Source: Rhabdornis inornatus (taxonomy: Eukaryota; Chordata; Aves; Passeriformes; Rhabdornithidae). Taken from it: 64,000 nucleotides of DNA. The notes beneath the pieces are model-generated. The model was not told where the DNA came from, did no database searches, and saw nothing but the letters and a program-made list of their open reading frames with translations. Where the stretch lies: positions 372,001 to 436,000 of the forward strand of contig VWZS01002580.1 of NCBI GenBank assembly GCA_013397075.1, written 5' to 3'. Positions 11,526 to 25,600 of this stretch are shown here, piece by piece; the stretch's first letter is position 1; each line of letters begins with the position of its first letter. A program made the position numbers and the translations under genes.

Positions 11526-14500
11526 AGCTGGTTAATTGCATGGTCTGTCTCGCCCATACTGTTGTGTGACTTTTCTTGCCAACACAGTTCAATTCTGTTC
11601 CTTTTTACACTTAAATTTTACTTCTCAAAAGTCTTACCCCACAAAAATCACTAATTGTTTTTACTATGTAAGAAAATAGAACATTTGCTATTCATGCTTC
11701 CTAAATGTTTATCCACAAAGCATATTAGTAATATCAGTAAAAGGCTTGTAGGACTGAAAAACCAGTGTTGTCAAAGGCATAGAACATTTGAGTTTGATAG
11801 AAATATCTTACAAGTTTGAATAAACCAAATTCCCTTTTGTGTGCTTGGTTTGACACCTCCTTTACAGGTTATTCTCCTATGTGTTCCCATTATAGAGAGC
11901 TGTTTATCAAAAATTTTGATACTTTTGTCCTATGACTGCTCTTCCAGTATTACATATTCTAGTTTCATAATAATTGAATTTGATCAGATGTTTTTAGTTA
12001 TACTACTTTTTTCCTGAATTCTGTATGAGGCTGCATCTGTATCTCAGGATATGCTTGGTCTGTACAAGACAGCATATGCTTATTTTTCTTTATTTTCTTC
12101 AATGACACCTTTAAGATAGGCAAAATATAGACAGACAAATACAAAATTTGACAATTGTATGCATGATGCTCATATATTACAGCATTCTGCAGAAGAACAG
12201 AAAATGAAAAGTTTTTCCCAATAGCTATGAAAATCTGTCAAAGGGACAGTTTTAGACTGAGATGATTGGGCGGACGCCAGACAAAAACAGTACTATAAAT
12301 TACACAGTGACACTGGGTTTTAAGCTGCCTGGATCTCACACTCAAAAGTGTCCTGTACACAAATTCAGCTTCTCAGTGTATTTACAATGGAAAACTGAAA
12401 TTTTTGCACCACTGAAGTTGCATGAACAATGGAAAGAAGAAAAGTTTTAATAACGTCACTTAGTCAGCTTAACTGCCTAGACATTGAGTATTTTGTTTAG
12501 TTTGCTGCATGTCTTTGATCTCTTCACTGGCACAGCTCACTGGCAAAATATTTCATTTCCAGATGATACTATGAACTCCAAAGGTGTGAACTGACAGAAT
12601 AACGATAACAAAATAGAGAGGCAGATGATAATGGAAAATAGTCTGTGGTACCATCTAACGGTAATTCCTTCTCCTAGGAGTACAGAATCAATGCATTTTC
12701 TGGAAAGGGAGAAGTAAGTTTTTTCCTTACAAAAGAATAAGAGCAAAATTATTTTTTAATGAAAGCAATGCATGGACCTCATTTGTAAGGGCTACTGGTC
12801 ATACATGATCCTAGCCTCTTGCATCTTTATTTACCCAGGTAAGTATGATCTCATTTTCCCTGAGCAGAGGGATTCCCTCTGCTTTCATCTTTTTCTTTAA
12901 TATACACTTTGGTTTACAATTCTGAGGTATCACATTTCTTCTCCTCCCCTTGCAATAACACAGCTGTCACCCAAGACAGAATATTTGTATGAAAAAAAAT
13001 AAAAACAACACTATTGGAATATGTTGGTTGACATAATAAGTATTTATGCAAAGCCAGTAATGATAACATAAATTTTAAAAAATTAATACAATCACACCTT
13101 GCACTTTGCATGTTACATCAGTGTTATCAAGAACTAATATATTTTGTACTTCTTCTCAGCAAAGAAATTAAGAACAAATAAAGCCACATTATTTTATCCA
13201 GTGACGTTTAAAACCCAAAGATATTCTACTTTTAGATTTAATCAGTGAATTTCTTCTCAAAACTTTAGTTTTCCAAGCTCAACCTAAATCACTATTTTCA
13301 TTTTATCCATCTTATGAAAGTGTAGCCAATTTTTTTTGTCAAGGAAGGGAAGCAATGTGTTAAATCCATCTTCTTTTTAAAGCTGTGTAAGTGACAATGT
13401 TTGAATCCAAAGATGAGTTTTCTAGGCTTTTTCCAGACAATGCAGTGGCACTAATATGTAATGCATCCAGAATAGCTTTTATTTTTAGCTATGTGTGACA
13501 TTCTGCTCTTTCTACAAATACAGGTGTGCAAATTTTTGCAAAGCCATAATAACTTCTTCAGCTAGAATGCTTGAACATCCTAGCAACCTTTCAAGATCTT
13601 TTCTGACTTAATTGTTTTCATATGTACACCATTAACTGCTCCATTTCTAAATGTGCTTGTGGCTTGTATAACTGATTAAAAAGCCACCCACATGCATGGC
13701 ATCCTCATATGTACCACTTAATGTGCTAAATTAAAGAGATGATGTGAAATAACCTCATGATTTCTCATGACTTATGCATAAAAATGCATGTAAAATTTAA
13801 GACAGGCTGGACAGAAACTTTTTTAGCTGTGGTTGTAGCAAGAGATCACTGGGAGAGGGTTCCCGTTCTTCTCCCTTGTTCTCTGACAATGGGTTGCCAA
13901 GACTGTTTCAAAGGAAGGAAAGAGGTGGGGAAAATAATACTCACGTCAACAAATCCAGGTGTGCATTCATGGGAAGAACAGATTCCAGACAATTATTTAT
14001 ATGTTAGTGAAGGCAAGTACACATATCTGGGAGGGATGGACTCCTTAAGGAGCTTGTTATCTGACCCAACTGACACTATGGAAAGATGGTTCTAGGTGGA
14101 GCCTGTGGGAGCACCACATCCAGCATCAGCTTAGCTCATTGCAGACAGCTTTTCGACAGATGGAATTTTCCTTTGTTAGGATAAACTCAACGAGATTTCT
14201 CAAAAATATATTAATAATTTTTCACAGCACCTGTAAAGTTATTTTTATGTCAGGATGATTCCTGACAAATTGAAAGAATGATTTCATAGTGAAAAAGAGA
14301 TAGTTATAAGAAAGGCATCTAATTCTATAAAAAATATGAGCCTGCTGGTCATTTCAGGCTTTCTAAACAGCATGTTAAGCGAAAATTAATTTGTATAAGT
14401 GTGGTATGTTTTATCTTATTTGCAAAAAAGCATTTAAACGTGGAAAAAATTGATTTTAAGTATTGAAGCTTGGCACTTTTTTATTCTATTTTTGTATTAT

Positions 14501-17500
14501 GCTGGCTGTAGAATAGTTCTTGAGACTGCAAAAACTAATATTCATATCAGCCGATCCCTAGAGATCAACTGCAGCTTCCATTGCATGAACAATAATTATC
14601 TTCATTAGCGGCTTGTTTAATTTTCACAATTCCTTGCTCTTTTTACAGTTTTAGGTAATCAGAATGGAAATGAAAAAGTGAAGCACTGAAAAATATCTCT
14701 CAGGATAATCCTGCCATTCTAGGTGCATACAAGGAGGTAGAATTAAGTATCTTTTAACTTGTAAACACTTCAAGCAGTTGTGCCACCTATTTTATATATG
14801 TTTGCTCTAATGAGAATATATATGAAGAGTTCATTGGAATGTTTATGCACTAAGCTTCAGAGGATTGCATCTGATAATCAACCACGGCCTTACAGGGGCT
14901 TTTTCATTAGTACAGAATAACTGTGGTTTGTAAAACCAGGCTGGGGCCACTATTAGAATGTATATTTGTATACAAACATCTCTTTAAGCCATTTATTACT
15001 ATTATTTGGTCTACTGGAAAGTGTATTAATAACACTTTTACAAATGTATTTATTTTGTCAGATACCAACCTGCCTGAACAATCTGCTGTAGTTTTTTTTA
15101 AAAAAATAAACAGATTTAATTCGTTCTGCATTATGGGACTAGAACAGATTCCATTTGAAAACCAGTGTGGGCACACTGCCCAGGCTGAGGTAGAATTGGT
15201 TGGCATTTAGAGATTACTCAATCAGAACATTTTATTTAAAGTTTACATATAAATTTACTAGTGTAATTTTCTGCATAGTTTCACATAAACATTTTGACTG
15301 TTTCAAGAACAGACTTGGACTACTCTGAAACCCCAAGTGCAAGCTGATAAATGCCTAGTTACTGTTAAACTCCACTTAGTATTCCGACACAGACAAGCTG
15401 AAATATGTGAATGTACTTTTCAGTTGCTTTTCTGTGTGTATGACAAGAACTCTTTAATAAAGTTTCTCTGACTTACCATATTCCTACCTCATTATCCTTG
15501 TGAAAGAATTCAAAAACAGTCTCCCAGTTGAGGGGCAATCCCTGTCTGCAAAGGAGATAGTTAAGACTTCATCACAGGTCCACTTCCCTCCCTCGCTCCA
15601 GCCTTTATCATAATTGTGAGAATTAGGATGCTCTTCTCTCTTTTGCACCAGATTGGAGCACAGAGATTATTGCTTTCCCTGTATATAGCTGCAGTGATTC
15701 TTATTACTTACTGATTATGGTCTTCTCCAAAGGAGAAGTTTCAGCTGTGACACAGAAGTATAAAGCAGCTACAAATTCTGTCCTGCACAAGATTTTTAGT
15801 TTAATCATAATGACCTAAATAAGAGATTGAAGATAAAAAGAAGCATTGTCTGGAAAAATTGAAATCCTTAGAAAAAATTATTTTAGAATTGACATTAAAA
15901 AGATTTGGAAAAGGAATCTGTTGTCAGAATAACATTGAGAATTTGAGGGAGAGGGACTGTTAGGATCTATCACAGCTGATCGGTCTGACTGGTCTGAAAG
16001 AAATAAATACCCTAAAGGAGGTCTTCTTACAAGAGGATGGAATTTATACTATCTCATTTCTATGAAAACATAGAAAAAATCTCCCCTGTATTCAAATATG
16101 ATACCCCTGCAAGAGGCTAAGGATGCAATTACATTAGTGTTTTAGTTTGCAGCAACAGTATCCTCTTCAATGTACCAATCATCCTTACTTAACATGTTTT
16201 TAGGTTACAATGTGGAGTGCATGTGGAGCAAATAAATGCTTTTCTATTAGTTCAAACAGGAGTACAAAATCTGATCCAGGTGCTTATTTCCTGCATTCCA
16301 ACCATTTACTCCAGGGATCAGATTAAAGCTAGTACAAAAAAACTATTTTAGTCTGCATATGAGGTCCTCAACATCAACTATTTCACTTTGCAAATCTCAT
16401 CTTGTAGCAGAATTATTGCTAATACAGATGGAACCAAGATGAGAAAGGTCAGGTCAGCTTCACAACAATTCTCCAAAAAGCTTTGTTATTCACATATACT
16501 TTTGGGAGAGGAAAAAGAAAAAAAAAAAGGTGATTCCAAATCTCACATCCTTTTAAAATTGTTATTGAATCTGAAATGTGTAGTTGATAATATTCTATTT
16601 TGCATATTTAGAAACTGGAGCTCAGTTAACTGGCTCATTAACATCATACAGGCATTTTTGTATCTGAGCTGAGAATTAACCTGCTTCTTCCAATTCCCAC
16701 TTGTACATACAAAGAAAGGTGACTTTACCACAACATTAGAGAATTGAAACTCTGGTATGAAAAACATGCTTGTCCTCAGAAATATTTACATATCTTGTAT
16801 CGGTAAGGCAAAAGCATTTATTCTCTGCATACAAAAGATGGAAATATATAGATGTTTGTCTCAAATACATGTACAGATCTAAATAGTATTGGAAATGGGC
16901 CACTAGGCATAACGATGTAGTAATATTGTAATTCTCCAGGAAGTGAATAAGATACAGGTAGTGTTCTTCCTTTCCTGGTCCCAGAGACATTTAGCTTCTG
17001 CCAAGGAGTCTGATTCACAAACACAAACTTCTGTCCCAAGCAGTGAATTATGGACGGCAGAAGGAATGAATAAGCATTATAGATTGCTAAGATACACAAA
17101 GTCCAGTAAAAATATTCCCTCTGGACAGATTTTAGATGATTTAGAAACCTCTTTACAGACTAATTCACATTTACATTTAAAATTTTTAAATATACTGTAT
17201 TCTATGCAATAGAATTTTTAGCACTATTCAGTTCCCAAAAATAAGTCAAAACATCAACTTCTATGCTACAATAAGCACTCTGATTCAGCCATAGCACCAA
17301 AGTTGGTACCATAATGACTAATTAAGAGAGTATCAAATGAAAAAGGATTTTCTCTGAAAGAGACCGTGGTAATCTCACTTACCCAAATGTTTCCTTCAGT
17401 CAATGAACAGGTATGTTCAATTAATATTGAAAATTTCTGTTCAGAATACAGAATAATATTTTGACTAGAAATAATAACCTATAATAAAAAGACACATGCT

Positions 17501-19801
17501 AAAAGTACTTAAACAACAAGTAATTTCCCCCACTGAATGAAAATCTAAAAATATATAACATGTCCATTTCATAAATTATGCCATAAAGTACTGCCTAATT
17601 ATAGGAGGGAAACATGAAATCAGCAATACTCAAAGCAAGATGAGCTACAGAGTTTCTGTTTGTAACCTTACATATAGCCTTATATAGCCATATTGTGAAA
17701 TAATTGAATCTACTGACATGGTGCACTGTGATGGAAAAAGTAATTTGCTAAGAAAGATTTTTCAGAGAGCATCTGTCCTAGAGATTATATATGGCACAGC
17801 TGTATGTCGTTTACACCTTAGGCATTTCCCCGTTTCCTTGCTGTTGATCCCCCGCCAATATAATTAATGCTGTGCACATGCTCTCTGTATTTTGCCTGCA
17901 GCATATTTGCAATAGGTCAAACACATATAATAAAAAATGGTTGCCACAACCTTAAAAATACTAAGCTCACAAAGAAATATCTCAGTCTACACAGGTAACA
18001 TTTAAGAAAAACCTCAAGCACTTATGTTGCTTAAATTCTACACATTATATTCTCTTCCAAGATTTGAGACTGAATAAAGCTGATATACAAGGAGAAAACT
18101 GAGTGACACTATGGGAATTACTGAATAGGGAAGTCCCATACTAGCTTCTTTAAATAATCTTTTGGCTCATCTGGTCATCTAAAAAAATAAGAGTGAAAAA
18201 AATAGCAAGCAGAAAGTCAACATGGAAAGAATCTTGCAATACGATAGACTTGTGGGCAATTCATAACCTTCTTCATTCTGACATATTTCTTCATCTTTAC
18301 CTTTCCAACTTTCTTAAGTATCTTTTGGGATTTGTAGTTAGTAAAACAATAGGATGAACCTCCTTCATGATGACTCTTGAGGACCTTTTCCTCTTTCATT
18401 TAAACCTGCTTTGAGCAGTAGGCAGTAAGGGAGGATTAGGGACTCAGGCAAACAGAGCATTAGTGAGGGAGCATTGTCTGTCCCATTTATTGAAAAAGGT
18501 GTCCTGTGAAAGAAAAGCTATGATATCATGCAACAAAGAATCCTCAAAACACACAGAAGACAAAAAATCTGCTGTATCTCCTCCTCATTGACGGTATTAA
18601 GAAACAGGTACAAAGAGTGCTCAGAAAGGAAAAGCAATCTAGATGAGGGATGAGGGAAAACGACTTGAAAACAGTCTATAAGAAAAGAAAGGAGAAGCAC
18701 CAGGAATCTGGAAGAGTGAACATAATTTTCTCACTACCAGAGCTCCTGGGATCAAGTCTGCTATCTGGGGTAAATGTAACAGAGGCTCAGCACACCTGAC
18801 AGAGTGCTTGGATCCTTCTCATCCTCATATGTAGAGGCATTTTTTTCTTTTTCCAAGCATTCTGCACTGAAATATGTGGAACTCAATATTAGCTATTTAT
18901 TCCATGGCATTCAAACAGTCAATAGTTATTTCTCTGAATTGCAGAAGTTCCTGATTTTTCAGGTCTTTCTCAGAGAAAGAGAGGAACCTAAATAATAGGC
19001 ATCCATTCCACTGTAACACTCACAGTTACTTTTTTATTTGTATTAATTTATAAGAAAACAAAACTGAAATTCTGAGATTGTGTTTGAAACTACTTTTTAA
19101 TAACATTATTTTACATACACTTAATCAAATAATGTGATGTTCAACCTTGAGTCTAATCAGTAAAATTAATTTCACAAGTACCTCATGAGCACCTTTAGTG
19201 TATTGCCAACCCTCCTCTCTGCTCCTCAATGCAATGCCAGCTTAACAGACTGCTAAATGAGTACAAGGGATTCCCACACTCAGTTATCTAGTTGGTGGAA
19301 GAAGAGAAAAGTGACCGATTCGGTTTTTAGGTTTTCAGCTTGCCTTTTTTTTTAAAGTTTTTTTGTTTTGCTTTGTTTTGTTTTTGTAAAAAGAAAAAAA
19401 GTTTATTCTCTTTATCTTTTCCTACATAGTCACCAGTTTACTATTAATTTTATAGACAGGTCACTTCAGGTTTGGGATTGGTTTTTCAAGTGCTTTTATA
19501 GACATTTGAAAATGTGTAAAGAGATTGACAGGTACTGGAAGATCAAGAATTCTTTTTTACCCTGCAAATGATTTTTGGTAGGGCACAGAAGGCAATTCAC
19601 AGGAAAAAGAGCTTGTAACTGTCTGAAAACAAAATCACCTAGATTAAATAGCCCTTGGACTAGCTTCTTCATGGATATTTGTGGTGCTGCATGATCCATC
19701 TTCAGGACCCATCAAAATTTGGAGGGTTGCTGGTTTTCAGGGCTTATATTCAGATGATCAAACCTGGGCTTCAGTAGTAAGATGTGAAAAGCAGCAGCAT
19801 C

Positions 19802-19830
19802 AAGCTTAAACATGGATACAGTTTAAGCTT
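19802..19830. repeat. 10-bp inverted repeat, 9-nt spacer
   Basis: The left arm 19802-19811 and right arm 19821-19830 are perfect reverse complements around a 9-nt spacer. Each arm contains an AAGCTT hexamer. The arms are short and AT-rich, so this could be chance in a 64-kb window. Confidence 0.8.
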
Positions 19831-22667
19831 TAACATGTAAACATATGACCCAATTCCTTTCACAATGCTCATTCAATTCAGCATCTCCTGTTTAAACTGA
19901 TGATTTTACTTCCTTCGTTTCTGGTTTCATATACTAGAAAATCTTTAATTTCTGATGTTTTACAGCAGCATAGTTATAACTTCAACAATCAAATACCACT
20001 GAAATATATTTTAGTACACAGTTCCAACAAATACTGCTAACAATAGTTATCAGACCAGAAAAATATAAGTAGGCAGAAAGTACCTTTTCTCTCTCCTAAA
20101 TCCTGACCTTTCATTTTTTGTTCTTCCACAGCAATTAACAAGTACAGTGTAAAAGGCAGTTGCAGTCACTAACTTTTCTAAAGACCATACTACAACAGCA
20201 CCATCCAGAAAGTGTTGGTTTTAGATTCTCCACAGCCTGAAGAGATTCATACTCATCCATTACCATGGATATATTTTATCCTCGGAGTTGCATGCTTCTA
20301 AAACAGCAAGCCCTGTTCATCTGGTTTCAAGAATGACTGCATATTCTAAGGAATGATTTTGGAAAATTCATAGGAGTAGAGGTGTTTTCTCAAAATCCCT
20401 TCTGATGTGCAGAGAACAGTAGGGTTTCAAAAACACATTTTTTGTGCTTTTTCTTTTGACTAGCTGTAAGAGATGGCATGCAGGTTTTCCTCTTCTGCCA
20501 AGAGTCCATCCCTAGGTGCCTAGCTCACCACATTTGAAAGCTTCACCAGCTAACAGAGAGAATAATTCTAGAGGTCAAGAGCCTGAAAGGTATGCCTTGT
20601 AATGTACAAGATATAGCTAAGTATAAATCTTTCCTTCAGGGTTTTCAGGAATCAGACCAATCACATTTTCAGCTCTACTTTGTGTGTTGAAATACTGACA
20701 AAAGGATTTCAAATAACAATTACCCAACGGGAATGCACTCTTTTGGTATAACATAAAAAATCTGGCATTATGGCTTCACATTTAATAACAAGCTCATTTC
20801 ACTTACAGTCAGTGTCAGAGATGAAATAAAGCTACCCAATGCAATGGGGTACTTATTTTACTGATTCATTGTCTCCACTAGCATTCAGAAGACATGCCAG
20901 TCTTTTCATGAAAGACAACACTTTTCTTCTGCACTAAAAGATTGTTTATATAAATCTCTATTAACTGATTCACAGATTTATTTGAACATGCTTCATTCAT
21001 TATAAGACCTGCCAGTATGATGCTGGGGTATCAATATTCCACATGGGTCTTTTCTCTGCATTTTTTTCAGAAAAGGAAGAGAAAATCTGACTGGTTAAAA
21101 TTTTCTAGTGTGCTCCTAGAGTCACAGGATATAAGACTTTCAACAGCACAAAATAAAGTTCAGAACCTGAAGTGGTTTTGGTCTTAACTTTGAGTCTTAA
21201 TTTAGTGTGGTGAACTTGGCTTCTGACTCCTCGAATGCATTCTATAACCCTAAATTCCCTATGCACGTGCTTTAAAATACATCATGTATCAGCTGAGGCA
21301 GCCAAAACCAATTCTGAGGAGATATTTCTTAAATCTTGCAATTTTTGGGGCATGCCCTGGTTATATCTATCTTCAAGCAGGCCTTAAGGTCTGTATTTCA
21401 GTATACAGCTCTTGCAAAATCAGTCACTGTGTCCAGAGCATTCGTCTAAGGACAACGATCATCCATCTAATTTCAACTCCTTACAAGAAATACTCTCAGG
21501 TAATGAAGCGTTCCAGGCTTCTTGCAAGGTTTTCTAAGTATCTTCATTCAATCTCAGTAGCTAGCTGCAGATTTTGGGGGTGAAGTGGGAAGCATGTTTA
21601 AACATAATATGCATAGACAGCAGATGCCTTGAAAAGTAGAATTCAGCCTCTCTGCTCACAGTTAGGGTCAGCTTTTACCTTAGAGCCAAGATGGCAGAAC
21701 TGTTCAAACCTCACTGATATCTCTGTCATTTTGTACCACTACTGTCATGAACAACATGGCCTAGGTAATTGTAATATAAACACAATGTGTGGAATGGGGA
21801 GCAATGTAGAGTGTGTGGGATTTTTCACATGTAGCAGGTTTCCATGACCCTTTTTTCATAAATGTTCATGTTAGTAGAGTTTGTACTAATGCAGTAGAAA
21901 GCTCTTGAGCAAAGTCAATCATAGTGTGAATTTCTCTGGTAATACAGGCTACATAATAATAACAAAACCAAAAAAAACCCCAAAACAACACTAAAAAGCA
22001 GAGGGATAAGTAAGGAAAATTTACAAATATTTTAAATTTTCTAAAGTATAGCAAGAATATTTTTGTTTCTTTAGTACTGTTTAGATGGCAAATACCCCAA
22101 ACTCTTCATGTTTTCTATTTTATTGTTCTCCTAATTTTCCCATATATTATTCACAAGCATGTATAAACACAAACTTACTTCAGAATAATCCATGGAATCC
22201 CCCAGAAACTACACAGCGTTAGAGCTGCTACTGGTTTAGTCCCTGGATAGAGCATGGAATTTGACCAATGGCTCAGTGTACACTTAAGGGATGAAAGAAA
22301 GAAAAGGTCAGAAAATACAGATGTAAAATAGTCAGAGAGGGTCTATGAGAGGCAGATGGTGGACATGAGAATCACTCTTCTCTGTGAGGAAGACAGGAAG
22401 GCAAAGCATGTCTTGTCTAAGAGTCAGTTTAGGATTGAGAGGAAGGAAAGCCCAGAGCTACAACAGACATAATAGAGAACAGCTGTCAAAGGAAATTGGG
22501 TATTTTTTAATAACTATCTTTTTGTTTCTAGATGAGTCAAAGGGCCCTGGCTCCCTGCAGCTCAGCCTAGGGTAAAGGATGAAGATTAAAGAAATGGATG
22601 CTTGGGGCTACGTACAAGGCTGGGAACTAGGAAGAATTATGTACAAACAGCCAAGGGCTGGTGCTAG

Positions 22668-22686
22668 AACTCTCCAGTGGAGAGTT
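22668..22686. repeat. 19-bp perfect palindrome
   Basis: Two 9-bp arms (22668-22676 and 22678-22686) flank a single central base and are exact reverse complements. The half-site is of mixed composition. It could be a dimeric protein-binding site or chance; nothing nearby indicates a regulated gene. Confidence 0.8.
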
Positions 22687-25600
22687 TGGTTCCTGGAGGA
22701 AGAGGGATCCCCTAGGGTATGATAACCTATATATGGTTAGAGATAGGGTTCAGAGCAAAAGAGAGCTCATAGCTACAGCTAATGGGACTTGGGAAAGGAG
22801 CAGCCAGAAGAAATATCACTGAGGAATTTTTGGCCTTGTGGAGGGCAAAGGTACCTTGCCCAAATTTCAGTGTAGCAATTGGATCCAGGGAAAGAATAAA
22901 CCCAGAACTAATATTTTCAGGGGAGTTATATAATACTTTTCAATGTAAACTAAGGATTGATTCTTATATTCTTTTGTGACTGTGTGTTCTCTAGGCAAGA
23001 TAATCTATCAAGGACATTTTATTGCTGGACATTTTGTTGTGCCACTGGGCCAAGGGAACTAGCACAAATATCTGAAAACTTTCATAACAGCAAATGATGT
23101 ACGTCCAACTGAGAATGGAGATGAAATTGAGGAGGCAGATCTTGGTTTTAATATCTTTAGGAGAAGGTTATTCCAGTTTAAAGTAGAGTTAACATTAATT
23201 CTAGAAAGAAAAAATCCCATATGTATAATTTGTGCTTATTTCTTGGTTAAAATGTTAGACTGACATGTCTGCAGAAGATGTTTCTGGGCCTTGAAATTCT
23301 GGCTCCATAGCAATACAGTAAGTTTGGAAAGCAAGAAAACAAAGCAGCAAAATAATATCAGTAACTAAAGAACACCTTGTTAAGATAGTGGTGTGGAAAA
23401 AAAGAGTAATTTTGTAGTTAAATTACAGCAGGATCCTACAGGCTTCTGTTACCTCAGCAATAAGATAGATAAGGTCATATTTATAGGAAGGAGAAATGAC
23501 ATGGACTTTCTCTGTTGTAGACCAGGAGTGCTGAAAATAGCACAGTGAATCTGACCATCACCTGATTAATCTACAATCATTTCTGAGAAATAAGAAACAC
23601 TTTAGGTAACCATACATTTTGTGAATAGACTGTTTTACCTTAACTGTGTAGGACATTGTCTGGGATTATTCCAATTACATTTTTTTACTTGAACTATAAT
23701 ACTATTTGTAATACTACAGATGAAACACTATTTTAAATCCTTTTTCCCCAGTGATTTTTTAGAGAAAAAAGACATAACCATTACTGTTTCTTTCCCTACT
23801 ATCAACACATCTTCCTCTTATATATTGCATTATTTCAGGGAGCTTTGCTACTGCCTTCACTGGATTTCTAATTAATTTTCTTCTGTCTTTTAAAAGTGAT
23901 GTTTTACTGCATAAAGACAGTGATAAATCTTACACCACAACTGCTAGGATTTTAGGAAATTACTTTATCGGTAACAACTTGGCAGTGTGAATCCCTGAAT
24001 CAATAGTAAAATGACTCATGCGTCTCGACTTTGTCTTTGAAAAGGCAGTGCAGGCTATCAATTTCTTAGTGCTGCAGATTTTGAGTGCTCATGCATATGG
24101 AAGGGACATTCAGGCACACATGAGCACAATCCCAATGAAAGCATAGGCCTTTAGCCTTATTCAGAACATAGAAATTATATTAATTAAATTTAGCTCATAC
24201 AAACATCTATATGTTCTTCTAATAACAAATAAGCCAATAAATTAGTAGGAAGGACTACCCTTTATTACTCTTTCTGTACCCGAATTCAAAAGGCTGCTTA
24301 ATGCAGCAACTTTGTGCATTGTTTTGACTTCTGGTTCAACTGAAGAATGGAAATTCATGAGAAAATATTTTAAGCATTTTTCTGTTTTCTACCAGGAATA
24401 CCAGCTAAGTACTAGTATTCAGGAATGGACAGAGCAAAAGTATAATAATTTATATTCTCGGAAAGTGTACAGTTTAACTTTACCTAAAATGTAAGAAGTA
24501 ATTGCCATTATCTTTTGGGTTTGACTTCAATGATTTGGTGTTAAAAATGTAATATTTGATTTTATGCATTTTTGTCATTCTTTGATTGACCGCTAAAAGC
24601 AGTTGTGTAGCTTCAAACTCTGGAGATGTAGGTAAATAAAATTTAAAACATGAATACATGAATCTTAGCATTTATTATACTTATCTACTTACAAAGATGT
24701 ACAGTTTCAATAAATTTAATTAAAATGGGGTAGCTACAGAAATTGTATCATTGAAATCAAAGCAAATTCAGGCAGATACTGGAAATTTCACTTCCAGATC
24801 AAGATATGTACAAGAAAAACACTAAATTATATCATAGATTCTTAGGGAAGCTATATCATTCAAGTCTTTAGAATTGATTTTTTTAAATTGTGATACTGTG
24901 AAAAATCTACAACTGATAGTTTTAAAGGGACAAAGATCTATCTGTAATTCAATGAAAGAATTCCTTTCAGACTGAAGACCAAGAATAAAGAAATAAATTA
25001 ACCAGTTCTCATTTATTATATTTTAAATTTTCTCCTTAAATAATATATCTAAAATCTTTTTCATATCTTTTGGGCTCCAACAGAATTTTCTTTGGGTCAT
25101 GCATATGAAGGTTAACAGAACTTCCATATTTTGTTAATACTTGCACACCTTCCAGTTTGATGAAAGTGAAGAATATCTTTGCTTAGAATAAGCTACAGAC
25201 AGCAGTATTTTTCAAACACAATCAAAGTGACAGGGCAAGAAGAAGCAGGGAAAAATTGATTGAGTAAAAAAAAGTACCTGGTAACTTTAGCTGGATGATT
25301 AATAGTGTATCACAGAACTCAAGCAACAGATGTTTATTAATGACAAGAGGAATGGAAATGCCAAACAGAAAAGTGAAAGGAATACTAACTCTTGAAAGCA
25401 GAGCTGTGCCAGGAGGCAGGGGGACATAAGGGAGCCCTGCCAGAAGAGGAAGGACATATGGAAGCCACTGAAGTAGCAGCATATCTGTCATTATAAATGT
25501 TAGAGGACATTTGAACGGTGATTAATGTTCAGAATAGAAAAAGCTGTTGGACTAATGTAAGACAGGGAAACCTGGGAGATGTGTATTCAGAGAAGCTTGG

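Noticed and set aside
13757..14095. 112-codon plus-strand open frame
   Set aside because: No domain, no signal peptide and no convincing splice sites. A frame of this length is expected by chance in 64 kb.
14907..15210. Two long frames (99 and 95 codons) on opposite strands of the same DNA
   Set aside because: As coding sequence they are unconvincing: neither has a domain and both cannot easily be real. Kept only as a possible conserved element.
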